Made by a program: the position numbers and the translations under genes. Shown here one piece after another: positions 17,368 to 26,844 of a DNA stretch of 64,000 bases. The stretch covers positions 124,001 to 188,000 of the forward strand of contig CAVZKG010000005.1 in NCBI GenBank assembly GCA_963775805.1. Reading direction: 5' to 3'. Source of the stretch: JAFAMB01 sp963775805. Its GTDB lineage: Bacteria; Verrucomicrobiota; Verrucomicrobiia; Chthoniobacterales; JAFAMB01. Numbering within the stretch: position 1 is the first letter of the stretch; the number at the start of each line of letters is the position of its first letter. The notes beneath the pieces are model-generated. The model saw only the letters and a program-made list of their open reading frames with translations, made no database searches and was not told where the DNA came from.

Positions 17368-18801
17368 GTGTTGCTGATAACTGAACCGACCAAGCCAAAG
17401 TCTCGATGGGGGATCCGTCTGATTCGCTGGATAGGTGGACTGGCTTTTCTTGCGCTGGTCGGTTTCGGCCTCTGGTACTGGATCTCCCATAGGCAACCTG
17501 CGGCAAGCGCGGCTGGCATGCGGTCGCGGATGACAACCACGGTCGGGATTGCAGCCGCGAAAAAAGGAGATATCCGCATATTTCTGCAAGGCCTTGGAAC
17601 GGTGACGCCGCCGGCAACTGTGACCGTGAAACCGCAAGTGAACGGGCAACTAATCAAAATCGCTTTCACGGAAGGGCAGCATGTAAAGAAAGGGGATTTT
17701 CTCGCCCAGATAGATCCTCGTCCTTTCCAGGCGGTCCTGGACCAGCAAGTCGGGCAACTGGGACGAGATAAGGCACTGCTCGAGAATGCCAAGGTAGACC
17801 TTGTTCGATACACTAAGCTCAACGCCCAGGATTCGGTGTCGCGACAAACTTACGATACTCAAGTCGCCCTTGTTCATCAGTACGAAGGAACAGTCCAGAT
17901 GGACCAGGGTCTGGTCGAAAGCGCTCAGGTCAATCTCGATTACTGTCATATTCTTTCACCCGTGGACGGTGTGGTCGGGATTCGACAGGTAGACGAAGGC
18001 AACTACGTTCAGACCAGCGATAGTTCAGGTCTGGTAGTCGTTACGCAGATGGACCCGATGACGGTCATATTCACAGTGACAGAAGACGAGGTTTCGAAAG
18101 TGACAACCCGTTTGGTGACCGGTGCCGTCCTTCCGGTGACGGCCTTTGATCGAAGCAACAGCACCGAGATAACCCGGGGTACCCTGGGATCTGTGGATAA
18201 CCAGGTCGACACGACCACCGGGACAGTCAAATTGCGCGCAATTTTCGACAACAAGGATGGGAAACTCTTCCCCCAACAGTTCGTCAACGCAAAATTGCTC
18301 GTAGATACCTTACAAGATGCCGTAATGGTCCCGACCTCGGCGATCCAGTTGGGCGCTCCCGGTGCTTACGTGTATATCGTGAACGCGGATTCGACAGTGT
18401 CCGTGCGAGTGATCAAACAGGGGCCAATCGATGGAGAGCAGGCCGCAGTACTCTCAGGACTGGAATCAGGTGAGATGGTCGTGACGGATGGAGTCGACCG
18501 GTTGTATGACGGCGCAAAAGTTCAGTTGCCCGAGAAACGTCCTTCGGGCAACTGGTCTGGACGACCCCACCGATCTTCAAGGAGACCGGATGGGTCACCA
18601 CAACCGGATGCCTCAACACAACCGGAGGGAGCAAGTCGACCGGATGGGTCGGCACAACCGGAAGGTTCAGCTCAACCCGATGGGTCGCCCCGAGCGCATC
18701 ATCATCACCAAGGCGGCGACGGAAGCGGCAATTGGAATGGTAAAGGCAACGGCAACGAAAGTGGCAACGGACAGGGAGCGCACCCTGCGGATGCTTCCTG
18801 A
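17368..18801 (+). CDS. mdtA: RND efflux periplasmic adaptor (membrane fusion protein), MdtA-like
   Basis: Links the inner-membrane RND pumps to the outer-membrane channel. A GTG at 17368 is preferred because GAGGAGG lies 8 nt upstream; a GTG at 17359 would touch the ribosome-binding site. One N-terminal membrane anchor (WIGGLAFLALVGFGLWYW) is followed by the lipoyl/barrel-sandwich region (VKPQVNGQLIKIAFTEGQHV), a hairpin, the second lipoyl half (ILSPVDGVVGIRQVDEGNYV) and beta-barrel/MP domains. The last 85 or so residues are an unusual low-complexity tail of repeated PDGS/PEGS/QPDG units, then His- and Gly/Asn-rich sequence. First gene of the operon. Confidence 0.92.
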   Translation: MLLITEPTKPKSRWGIRLIRWIGGLAFLALVGFGLWYWISHRQPAASAAGMRSRMTTTVGIAAAKKGDIRIFLQGLGTVTPPATVTVKPQVNGQLIKIAFTEGQHVKKGDFLAQIDPRPFQAVLDQQVGQLGRDKALLENAKVDLVRYTKLNAQDSVSRQTYDTQVALVHQYEGTVQMDQGLVESAQVNLDYCHILSPVDGVVGIRQVDEGNYVQTSDSSGLVVVTQMDPMTVIFTVTEDEVSKVTTRLVTGAVLPVTAFDRSNSTEITRGTLGSVDNQVDTTTGTVKLRAIFDNKDGKLFPQQFVNAKLLVDTLQDAVMVPTSAIQLGAPGAYVYIVNADSTVSVRVIKQGPIDGEQAAVLSGLESGEMVVTDGVDRLYDGAKVQLPEKRPSGNWSGRPHRSSRRPDGSPQPDASTQPEGASRPDGSAQPEGSAQPDGSPRAHHHHQGGDGSGNWNGKGNGNESGNGQGAHPADAS

Positions 18802-18864
18802 TATGAATCTGCTGCCGCTCCGGGCCGATGAAAATCGTGAGGTGGTCTCCACACCTGTCGACTG

Positions 18865-21800
18865 ATGAACCCGTCTCGCCTTTTCATAGTTCGGCCGGTG
18901 GCGACATCCCTCCTGATGCTTGCGATCCTCCTGGCGGGAATGGTTTCGTACACGTTTCTTCCCATCTCCGCGTTGCCGGAGGTCGATTATCCGACCATTC
19001 AGATCCAGACATTCTATCCTGGAGCCAGTGCCGAGGTGATGACGACCTCAGTGACTGCGCCGCTTGAACGGCAACTCGGCGAGATGCCGAGCCTTGAAGA
19101 AATGTCGTCATCCAGTTCGGCTGGAGCTTCGATCATCACACTGAGATTCAGTCTGAATCTCAATCTGGACATTGCCGAACAAGAGGTTCAGGCGGCTATC
19201 AACGCTGCCAACAATCTTCTCCCTTCTGATCTGCCTGCGCCTCCAATTTATGCAAAGGTCAATCCTGCGGACGCGCCGATATTAACCCTTGCCCTTAGCT
19301 CGAAGACGTTGCCTTTGCAGCAGGTGGCCGACATGGCCGACAATCGTCTGGCGCAAAAGATGTCGCAGATACCGGGTGTCGGGCTGGTCCGCATCAGCAC
19401 CGGGCACCGCCCCTCGGTCCGGATTCAGGCTAACCTGCGGGCCCTGGCCGCCTATGGGCTCAATATCGACGACCTTCGTACAACGATCAGTAATCTGAAC
19501 GTCAACACGCCCAAGGGCAACTTCGATGGGCCTTCCCAGTCCTACACAATCAATGCGAACGACCAATTACATAGCCCGGACGAATACAAAGATTCCATCG
19601 TGGCCTACCGAAACGGTCGGCCGGTCCGAATGTTCGACGTGGCCTATGTGACTGAAGCTGCCGAAAACAACAAACTCATCTCTTGGATGGACTCGACCCC
19701 GGCGATCATCCTGGAAGTTCAACGTCAGCCTAGTGCAAACGTCATCAGCGTAGTCGACAATATTAAGCAGCTCCTTCCGACGCTCGAAGCAACGCTCCCG
19801 AGTTCTGTTCAAGTCTCGGTTCTGACCGATCGAACCGTTACGATTCGTGCTTCGGTAAAAGATGTCGAGTTCGAGCTTTGTCTCTCCGTAGCGCTTGTGG
19901 TGTTGGTCGTTTTTCTCTTCCTGCGTAACCTGCGCGCCACGATTATTCCCAGTCTTTCCGTGCCGCTCTCTTTGGTAGGGACGCTTTCTGCGATGTACTT
20001 GTTGGGGTTTAATCTGGACAACCTCTCGCTGATGGCGTTCACGATCTCGACCGGTTTCGTCGTGGATGATGCCATTGTCGTAATCGAAAATATCAGCCGG
20101 TATATCGAGATGGGGGATAGCCCTCTGGAGGCGGCGCTCAAAGGTTCAAAACAGATCGGATTCACGATCGTTTCGCTCACAATTTCACTCATCGCGGTTC
20201 ACTTTCCCCTGTTATTCATGGGCGATGTGATCGGGCGTCTTTTTCACGAATTCTCTGTCACGTCGGTTGTTACGATCGTCTTGTCGGCCATTGTGTCGCT
20301 GACGCTGGTGCCGATGCTTTGCGCGAAAATGCTGAGGCATCAAAGCGAGCAAAAGTTGGGCCGATTTGAAAGACTGAGCCAGCATACGGTTGACGGGATG
20401 ATCAAAGTTTACGGAGCGCTGCTGACACGGGTGCTTCGACACCAGGGGATTACCCTGGTTATTGCAACCGCCACTCTGGCTTTGACCATCTGGCTTTACG
20501 TCATCATTCCCAAAGGATTTTTTCCGGTCCAGGACACCGGTCTGATCCAAGGTGTCACCCAGGCTCCGCAATCGACTTCCTATGACGCAATGGTCAAACG
20601 CCAGGAACAGCTGGCTAAACGAATCTTGGCTGATCCCGACGTTGTCAATCTATCTTCCTTTGTGGGCGTTGACGGCAGCAACACGACCTTGAATAGCGGC
20701 CGTTTTCTGATCGGTCTAAAACCTCATGACGACCGGAAGTTGTCGTCCACTGATATTGTGCGGCGGATCGAAGGCGAGGCTCAAGGCGTAGAGGGAATCA
20801 ATCTTTACCTTCAACCGGTCCAGGATTTGACGACGGATACAACGGTGAGCGCAACACAATATCAATTCGTTCTTGAGGACGCAAACCTTGACGAACTTAA
20901 CACCTGGGTCCCGAAATTGGTCACGCGCTTGCAGGCCATTCCTTCAATCACCGATGTGGCCAGCGATCTTGAGCAGAGCGGTCTATCGGCCAATATCACG
21001 ATCGATCGACAGACCGCCGCTCGATTCGGAGTGACACCTGCTACCGTGGATAACGCTCTCTATGATGCGTTCGGCCAGAGAATCGCCTCAACCATCTTTA
21101 CACAGTCTGATCAATACCGGGTGATTTTAGAAGCAGCACCGAAATTACAACGGAGCTTGGAATCGATCGGATCGATCTACGTGCCGAGTTCCTCCGCGTC
21201 AACCAGTACCGTCTCGGGAGCGGGACAAGTGCCTCTCTCGGCGATTTCGACAATCTCAATCAAACAGACGCCTTTGCGGATTGGGCATCTTGGTCAGTTT
21301 CCCGCAGCAACCATTTCGTTCAACCTGGCGCAGGGTGCTGCACTAGGGGATGCGGTCACTGCAATCCGCGCCGCGCTTGGCGATATGAAGCTTCCTCAAA
21401 GCTTTATCGCAAACTTCCGTGGAGCGAGTTCCGCTTTCGAAGCGTCACTCACCAACGAAATCTTCCTTTTGGTGGCAGCGATCGTGACGATGTACATCAT
21501 CCTGGGTGTCCTATACGAGAGCTTCATTCATCCGATTACGATACTTTCAACGCTCCCCTCTGCGGGCGTAGGAGCCTTACTTGCGTTGATGCTGACCGGA
21601 TGTGGTCTGGACGTCATGGGAATCATCGGCATTTTGCTGCTCATTGGTATTGTGAAGAAGAACGCGATCATGATGGTCGACTTTGCTCTCGAAGCGCAGC
21701 GCGACTACGGGAAATTGCCCCGGGAAGCGATCTACGAAGCGTGTCTTTTGCGGTTCCGGCCCATTTTGATGACAACGATGGCCGCGATGCTCGGAGCCTT

Positions 21801-21963
21801 GCCTCTGATGCTGGGAACCGGAACCGGCTCCGAGCTTCGGCGACCACTCGGTATTGCGATTATCGGAGGTTTGCTCGTGAGTCAGGTGTTAACGCTTTTC
21901 ACGACTCCCGTGATTTATCTGGCTTTGGATCGGGTCGGCCACCGATTTTCTCCTCGTGGATAA
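18865..21963 (+). CDS. mdtB: RND multidrug efflux transporter, MdtB-like
   Basis: A 1032-residue proton-driven inner-membrane pump of the HAE1/MdtBC group. The N-terminus FIVRPVATSLLMLAILLAGM starts TM1. The TM4 proton-relay aspartates are in GFVVDDAIVVIENI, and the relay lysine of TM10 is in GIVKKNAIMMVDFALEAQRD. Two large periplasmic loops and 12 TM segments fit the length. It follows the adaptor after 63 bp, and the second pump subunit starts directly after its stop codon (TAAATG). Export of small amphipathic compounds or bile-salt-like toxins is typical of the family; the substrate here is unknown. Confidence 0.94.
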   Translation: MNPSRLFIVRPVATSLLMLAILLAGMVSYTFLPISALPEVDYPTIQIQTFYPGASAEVMTTSVTAPLERQLGEMPSLEEMSSSSSAGASIITLRFSLNLNLDIAEQEVQAAINAANNLLPSDLPAPPIYAKVNPADAPILTLALSSKTLPLQQVADMADNRLAQKMSQIPGVGLVRISTGHRPSVRIQANLRALAAYGLNIDDLRTTISNLNVNTPKGNFDGPSQSYTINANDQLHSPDEYKDSIVAYRNGRPVRMFDVAYVTEAAENNKLISWMDSTPAIILEVQRQPSANVISVVDNIKQLLPTLEATLPSSVQVSVLTDRTVTIRASVKDVEFELCLSVALVVLVVFLFLRNLRATIIPSLSVPLSLVGTLSAMYLLGFNLDNLSLMAFTISTGFVVDDAIVVIENISRYIEMGDSPLEAALKGSKQIGFTIVSLTISLIAVHFPLLFMGDVIGRLFHEFSVTSVVTIVLSAIVSLTLVPMLCAKMLRHQSEQKLGRFERLSQHTVDGMIKVYGALLTRVLRHQGITLVIATATLALTIWLYVIIPKGFFPVQDTGLIQGVTQAPQSTSYDAMVKRQEQLAKRILADPDVVNLSSFVGVDGSNTTLNSGRFLIGLKPHDDRKLSSTDIVRRIEGEAQGVEGINLYLQPVQDLTTDTTVSATQYQFVLEDANLDELNTWVPKLVTRLQAIPSITDVASDLEQSGLSANITIDRQTAARFGVTPATVDNALYDAFGQRIASTIFTQSDQYRVILEAAPKLQRSLESIGSIYVPSSSASTSTVSGAGQVPLSAISTISIKQTPLRIGHLGQFPAATISFNLAQGAALGDAVTAIRAALGDMKLPQSFIANFRGASSAFEASLTNEIFLLVAAIVTMYIILGVLYESFIHPITILSTLPSAGVGALLALMLTGCGLDVMGIIGILLLIGIVKKNAIMMVDFALEAQRDYGKLPREAIYEACLLRFRPILMTTMAAMLGALPLMLGTGTGSELRRPLGIAIIGGLLVSQVLTLFTTPVIYLALDRVGHRFSPRG

Positions 21964-24900
21964 ATGAACTTCAGCGCCTTATTTATTTCGCGGCCAGTAG
22001 CCACCACGCTGCTGACGATCGGAATCGCTTTTGCGGGCGCATTGGCTTTTATGCGCCTTTCGGTTGCTCCGCTGCCGCAAGTCGATTTCCCGACGCTGAT
22101 GATCCAGGCGACTATGTCGGGCGCCAGTCCGGACGTCATGGCTGCGACCGTAGCCGCTCCGCTGGAACGGCATCTCGGCTTTATTTCTGACGTGACCGAG
22201 ATGACCTCTCGCAGCTCGATTGGCAGCACGCAGATTACACTTCAGTTCGCGTTAAAGCGCGATATCGACGGAGCTGCACGTGATGTCGAAGCGGCGATCA
22301 ATGCTGCGAGAGCGGACCTGCCTTCCAATCTCAGGAGCAATCCAACCTATCGAAAATACAATCCGTCAGATTCGCCCATCCTCTTGATGGTACTAACTTC
22401 GACCACCCGGACCGCCGGCCAGCTCTACGATTCGGCGGCGACTGTCCTGGAGCAGAAGTTGTCGCAGATTGAAGGGGTGGGGAATGTGGATGTCGGCGGC
22501 AGTTCGCTGCCGGCCGTCCGGGTCGAACTTAATCCAGACGCGCTTTCGCATTATGGGATCGGATTGGAAGATGTGCGGGCCGCGTTGGCAGCAGCAAATG
22601 CAAACAGTCCGAAAGGAGCCATTGAAGAGGGGGATCGCCATTTCCAAATCAATACAAATGACCAGGCGATTCACGCGGCAGACTACCGGGGGCTGGTTGT
22701 CGCTTATCGCAATAATCGGGCAACGTTGCTTTCCGATATCGCGAAAGTCAATGACTCGGTTCAGAGCTTGCGCAATGCGGGATCGATCAATGGCAAATCC
22801 GCGGTGACACTCGTCATTTACAAGCAGCCCGGTGCAAATGTCATTCAGACCGTCGATCGGATCCTGGCGATACTTCCCGTCCTTAAAGCCTCCATGCCGG
22901 GTGGAACGGAAATGATCCTAACCGGAGACCGGACTTCGACAATCCGCGCATCTCTAGCAGACACCGAGCAAACGTTGGTGATTGCTGTCGTCCTTGTTAT
23001 TCTGGTCGTATTCATTTTTCTGCGGGACGAGCGCGCAATGTTCATTCCGGGGGTAATGGTCCCAATCTCAATCGTCGGCACTTTCGCTGCGATGTATTTG
23101 CTCGGTTATTCGCTGAACAATTTCTCATTGATGGCTTTAACCATCGCCACCGGTTTTGTCGTGGATGATGCGGTCGTCGTGCTCGAGAACATTTCACGGC
23201 ACATGGAGCTCGGCCGAACTCGAATGGAAGCCGCCCTGGAGGGGACGAAGGAAGTTGCGTTTACTGTCTTCTCGATCAGCCTGTCGCTTATCGGGGTGTT
23301 TTTGCCGATTCTGCTGATGGGCGGCATTATTGGGCGCCTCTTTCGAGAGTTTACGATTACTTTGTCAGTGGCTGTGATGATCTCACTCGTCCTCTCGTTG
23401 AGTGCGACGCCGATGATGTGTTCCAGACTGTTACGGCGAGAAAAAGTGGTGCGGAAAGATCCTCTATCCCGGATGACGGAATCGTTCTTCGAGAGGATGC
23501 TGCGCTTTTACGAATCAACGCTCCACTGGTCTCTGCGGCATTCGCTCCTGATACTTCTGGTGCTGATTGGCGCTACTGCGCTGAATTTTTATCTCTTCAA
23601 CGTGGTACCGAAAGGGTTTTTTCCACAGCAGGATTCCGGTACATTGTTAGGAGGTGTCCAAGCGGATCCCTCCGTTTCATTTCAGCTCATGCGGAAGAAA
23701 CTGGAACAAATCCAGACCATCGTTCAAAACGACCCCGCTGTGGATACGGTTGTGGCAAATACAGGCGGAAAACAAACAAATTCCGGAAATGTGTGGGTCA
23801 CGCTCAAACCGACAGACCAACGAGACTCCGTTGACGTCGTGACGACCCGGCTGCGCCAAAAACTGGCCCAGGTCTCAGGTGCGAGACTTTACCTCCAACC
23901 GATGCAGGATATTCACATCGGGGGCCGTCAAAGCTTGTCTCAGTATCAGTTCACCTTGCAAGCCGACGACACGAGCCAGGTGCTGGAATGGACTCCGAAG
24001 CTTGTAGAGGCTCTCAGGCAGTGTCCGGAACTGACAGATCTCAATTCCGACCAGCAGCAAAACGGTCTGCAGGCCGATCTGCAAATTGATCGATCAACGA
24101 TGAGCCGGTTGGGGCTGCTTCCAAGCGCTGTCGATAACACATTGTACGACGCGTTCGGAGAGCGACAGGTCTCCACCATCTACAACGCGATGAATCAGTA
24201 CTCGGTGGTCATGGAAGTTGCACCAGAATATTGGCAAAACCCGCAGACGCTCAAGGAGCTCTATGTCAGCACGGCCGGCCAAGTCGCAAGCGGTACACAA
24301 TCCACCAATGCGGTTGCCAGGACCGTCACGACGCAGTCCGAGATCGCTGCGACTACCGGTTCTGCAGGTTCCAGTTCCGCAAATGCGACCATTTCAGGGG
24401 CCGTATCGGCCGCAGCGGGAACCTCCAACGTTCCGGGGATCGCAGGCAGCAACTCAGCGGTAAACCAAGCCACCAACTCGATCGCCGCAACTGGGCGATC
24501 CAGCGCGTCGAGTGGCGATGCAGTGAGCACACAGGCCGAAACGATGGTGCCGCTCGCCGCGTTTACCCACTATGTTTTTGATCACGCTCCGCTCTCGGTG
24601 AACCACCAAGGTCTATTTGTCGCCTCAACCATCTCCTTTAACCTGGAGCCGCAGTATTCTCTCAGCGATGCGGTGACGGCCATTCGGCGGACGATTGACC
24701 AGATCCAAATGCCTGGCTCCATCCACGGGACGTTTGCGGGAACCGCGAACGCGTTCCAGTCCTCGCTGAAGGACGAGCCGATCCTGATCCTGGCAGCGCT
24801 GGCAGCGGTTTATGTGATTTTGGGCATCCTATACGAGAGCTACATTCATCCGCTCACGATTCTTTCGACGTTACCTTCGGCCACGTTAGGCGCCTTAGTC

Positions 24901-25377
24901 GCGCTCATCCTGTTCAACATGGAGTTCAGCATCATCGCCATGCTCGGGATGATTCTCTTGATTGGTATCGTCAAAAAGAACGCGATCATGATGGTCGATT
25001 TTGCGCTCCAGGCTGAACGCGAAGAAAAATTGAGTTCCTATGAGGCGATTTGCAGAGCGAGCCTGGTCCGGTTTCGTCCGATCATGATGACCACTTTCGC
25101 GGCGATTCTCGGAGCCCTGCCTCTGGTGATCTCAAGCGGTGATGGCTCTGAACTCCGGCGTCCGCTCGGCGTATCAATCATCGGAGGTTTGGTTATTAGC
25201 CAGATTTTGACTCTATATACGACACCTGTGGTTTATCTTTACCTTGATCGCTTGAACAATTGGGTGCAACGAAGGAGTGGATCGGCAGGACGGTTTCGAT
25301 CCGGTAGCACGTTTGCGCAGCAGAATCTGATGCGCGCCCAGCCCGTTGAAGCCGGAATAGAACATTCCAAACGATGA
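21964..25377 (+). CDS. mdtC: RND multidrug efflux transporter, MdtC-like, with Ser/Ala/Thr-rich insertion
   Basis: A 1137-residue second RND subunit, about 100 residues longer than usual. It has the same landmarks as its partner: FISRPVATTLLTIG at TM1, FVVDDAVVVLENISRHMELG in TM4 and GIVKKNAIMMVDFALQAERE in TM10. The extra length is a low-complexity Ser/Ala/Thr/Gly segment around residues 765-860, in the second periplasmic loop, placed just before the MVPLAAFTHY strand. MdtB and MdtC form a heterotrimer in enterobacteria, and the adjacent pair here fits that. It overlaps the outer-membrane factor gene by 4 bp (ATGA). Confidence 0.94.
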   Translation: MNFSALFISRPVATTLLTIGIAFAGALAFMRLSVAPLPQVDFPTLMIQATMSGASPDVMAATVAAPLERHLGFISDVTEMTSRSSIGSTQITLQFALKRDIDGAARDVEAAINAARADLPSNLRSNPTYRKYNPSDSPILLMVLTSTTRTAGQLYDSAATVLEQKLSQIEGVGNVDVGGSSLPAVRVELNPDALSHYGIGLEDVRAALAAANANSPKGAIEEGDRHFQINTNDQAIHAADYRGLVVAYRNNRATLLSDIAKVNDSVQSLRNAGSINGKSAVTLVIYKQPGANVIQTVDRILAILPVLKASMPGGTEMILTGDRTSTIRASLADTEQTLVIAVVLVILVVFIFLRDERAMFIPGVMVPISIVGTFAAMYLLGYSLNNFSLMALTIATGFVVDDAVVVLENISRHMELGRTRMEAALEGTKEVAFTVFSISLSLIGVFLPILLMGGIIGRLFREFTITLSVAVMISLVLSLSATPMMCSRLLRREKVVRKDPLSRMTESFFERMLRFYESTLHWSLRHSLLILLVLIGATALNFYLFNVVPKGFFPQQDSGTLLGGVQADPSVSFQLMRKKLEQIQTIVQNDPAVDTVVANTGGKQTNSGNVWVTLKPTDQRDSVDVVTTRLRQKLAQVSGARLYLQPMQDIHIGGRQSLSQYQFTLQADDTSQVLEWTPKLVEALRQCPELTDLNSDQQQNGLQADLQIDRSTMSRLGLLPSAVDNTLYDAFGERQVSTIYNAMNQYSVVMEVAPEYWQNPQTLKELYVSTAGQVASGTQSTNAVARTVTTQSEIAATTGSAGSSSANATISGAVSAAAGTSNVPGIAGSNSAVNQATNSIAATGRSSASSGDAVSTQAETMVPLAAFTHYVFDHAPLSVNHQGLFVASTISFNLEPQYSLSDAVTAIRRTIDQIQMPGSIHGTFAGTANAFQSSLKDEPILILAALAAVYVILGILYESYIHPLTILSTLPSATLGALVALILFNMEFSIIAMLGMILLIGIVKKNAIMMVDFALQAEREEKLSSYEAICRASLVRFRPIMMTTFAAILGALPLVISSGDGSELRRPLGVSIIGGLVISQILTLYTTPVVYLYLDRLNNWVQRRSGSAGRFRSGSTFAQQNLMRAQPVEAGIEHSKR

Positions 25378-26822
25378 TATTTTTCGGACCGGTCGCTCGG
25401 GTATCTGCCTCAATCGCCGTATTGATTCTAGCTGGAGGATGTGCCGTTGGGCCGAACTATCATAGGCCTTCCGCAACCGTTCCGGTCAATTACAAGGAGT
25501 ATGCAGGGTGGAAGCGCGCTGTTCCTAATGACACGATCAACAGGGGCGCATGGTGGTCGATCTATCGCGATCCGATATTGGATCGCCTCGAGAACGAGGT
25601 CGTCGTTTCAAATCAAACGCTGAAGCAAAACGAGGCCGCATATGAAGAAGCGCGGGCCGAAGTCCACGAACAGCAATCGAGTTTCTTCCCTTCGCTGGCC
25701 GTCGCGCCAGAGGTTCAACGCCAGAAATCGGCTGGGGTGACAGGATCCCCGATTACCTCTTATTCGGTGGGAGGGACTGCAACTTGGGAACCAGACATAT
25801 GGGGAAAGGTCCGCCGAAATGTTGAAAGCAGCGTGTCGAACGCTCAGGCCACCGCCGCGCAACTTGCAGCGGTCAAGCTGTCGCTGCAGGCTCAGCTTGC
25901 GACGGATTACTTCCAACTGCGCTTTGCCGATTCGCTCAAGAACCTGCTGGACGATACTGTGAAAAGTTTTCAGCACTCGCTGGATATCACCAAAAATCAG
26001 TACGCCGCTGGAACCGCTGCGCGCTCGGACGTGATTAACGCCGAGGCGCAACTTCTGACGGCTCAAGCTGCAGCGGTGAATGTCGGCGTTCAACGAGCCC
26101 AGAGCGAACATGCGATTGCCCTACTTGTCGGGAGAGATCCGTCGCAGGTTTCGATTCCTCCGGCGTCACTAGCGCAACGCGTTCCGGTTGTCCCGGCAGT
26201 TGTCCCTTCTGCATTGCTTGAACGGAGGCCTGACATCGCCGAAGCGGAGCGACAGATGCAGCAACAGAGCGCGCTCATTGGCGTTCAAGTTGCGGCCTAT
26301 TATCCAACCATCGATCTCTCAGCGGCTCTAAGCTTTACCGGAGGGGCAATCCCCGGTCTATTCTCTGCCTCGAATGAGGTTTGGACTCTCATGGCAAGCG
26401 CGAGCCAGACCTTGCTTTCGGGTGGACAGCGTTCTGCGGCCGTTGCCGCGGCTTGCGCGGTGTATGACCAAAGTGTCGCTAATTATCGCGAAACCGTCCT
26501 CGCAGCCTTTCAGAATGTGGAAGACGAGCTTGCCAGTTTGCGAGTGCTTGGCCAGCAAATTGGAGTGGACCAGGCTGCTGTGGAAGCTGCAAAAAACGCG
26601 GTCGACATCACGCTCAATGAGTATCAGGCGGGAACGGTCGCTTATACAACCGTCATTACCGCACAGGTCACGCTATTGACCGACCAGCAGAACGCCCTTC
26701 TGGTTCAGGAAGATCGGCTGATTGCAAGCGTTGCGCTGGTTCAAGCACTCGGTGGAGGCTGGGACAATTCCCAATTACCAAGCCAACACGATCTTCAGAA
26801 GTTGCATCTTATTCCAGATTGA
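25374..26822 (+). CDS. Outer-membrane efflux lipoprotein, NodT/OprM family
   Basis: A 482-residue TolC-like channel that completes the tripartite pump. The signal peptide ends in a lipobox (ILAGGCAVGPNYHRP), the typical NodT start with the CxVGPNY motif, so the mature protein is probably lipid-anchored. Two OEP repeats are present. The first includes WWSIYRDPILDRLENEV and the second ends with NEYQAGTVAYTTVITAQ. Its start overlaps the mdtC stop. The gene ends 22 bp before the converging aldo/keto reductase. Confidence 0.93.
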   Translation: MIFFGPVARVSASIAVLILAGGCAVGPNYHRPSATVPVNYKEYAGWKRAVPNDTINRGAWWSIYRDPILDRLENEVVVSNQTLKQNEAAYEEARAEVHEQQSSFFPSLAVAPEVQRQKSAGVTGSPITSYSVGGTATWEPDIWGKVRRNVESSVSNAQATAAQLAAVKLSLQAQLATDYFQLRFADSLKNLLDDTVKSFQHSLDITKNQYAAGTAARSDVINAEAQLLTAQAAAVNVGVQRAQSEHAIALLVGRDPSQVSIPPASLAQRVPVVPAVVPSALLERRPDIAEAERQMQQQSALIGVQVAAYYPTIDLSAALSFTGGAIPGLFSASNEVWTLMASASQTLLSGGQRSAAVAAACAVYDQSVANYRETVLAAFQNVEDELASLRVLGQQIGVDQAAVEAAKNAVDITLNEYQAGTVAYTTVITAQVTLLTDQQNALLVQEDRLIASVALVQALGGGWDNSQLPSQHDLQKLHLIPD

Positions 26823-26844
26823 TGGGAGTCCCTTCGCGAGACTT

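Noticed and set aside
18697..18720. His run in the adaptor tail suggesting an engineered His-tag
   Set aside because: The run is short, lies inside a longer natural low-complexity tail with mixed codons and is followed by more coding sequence. There is no other vector sign.
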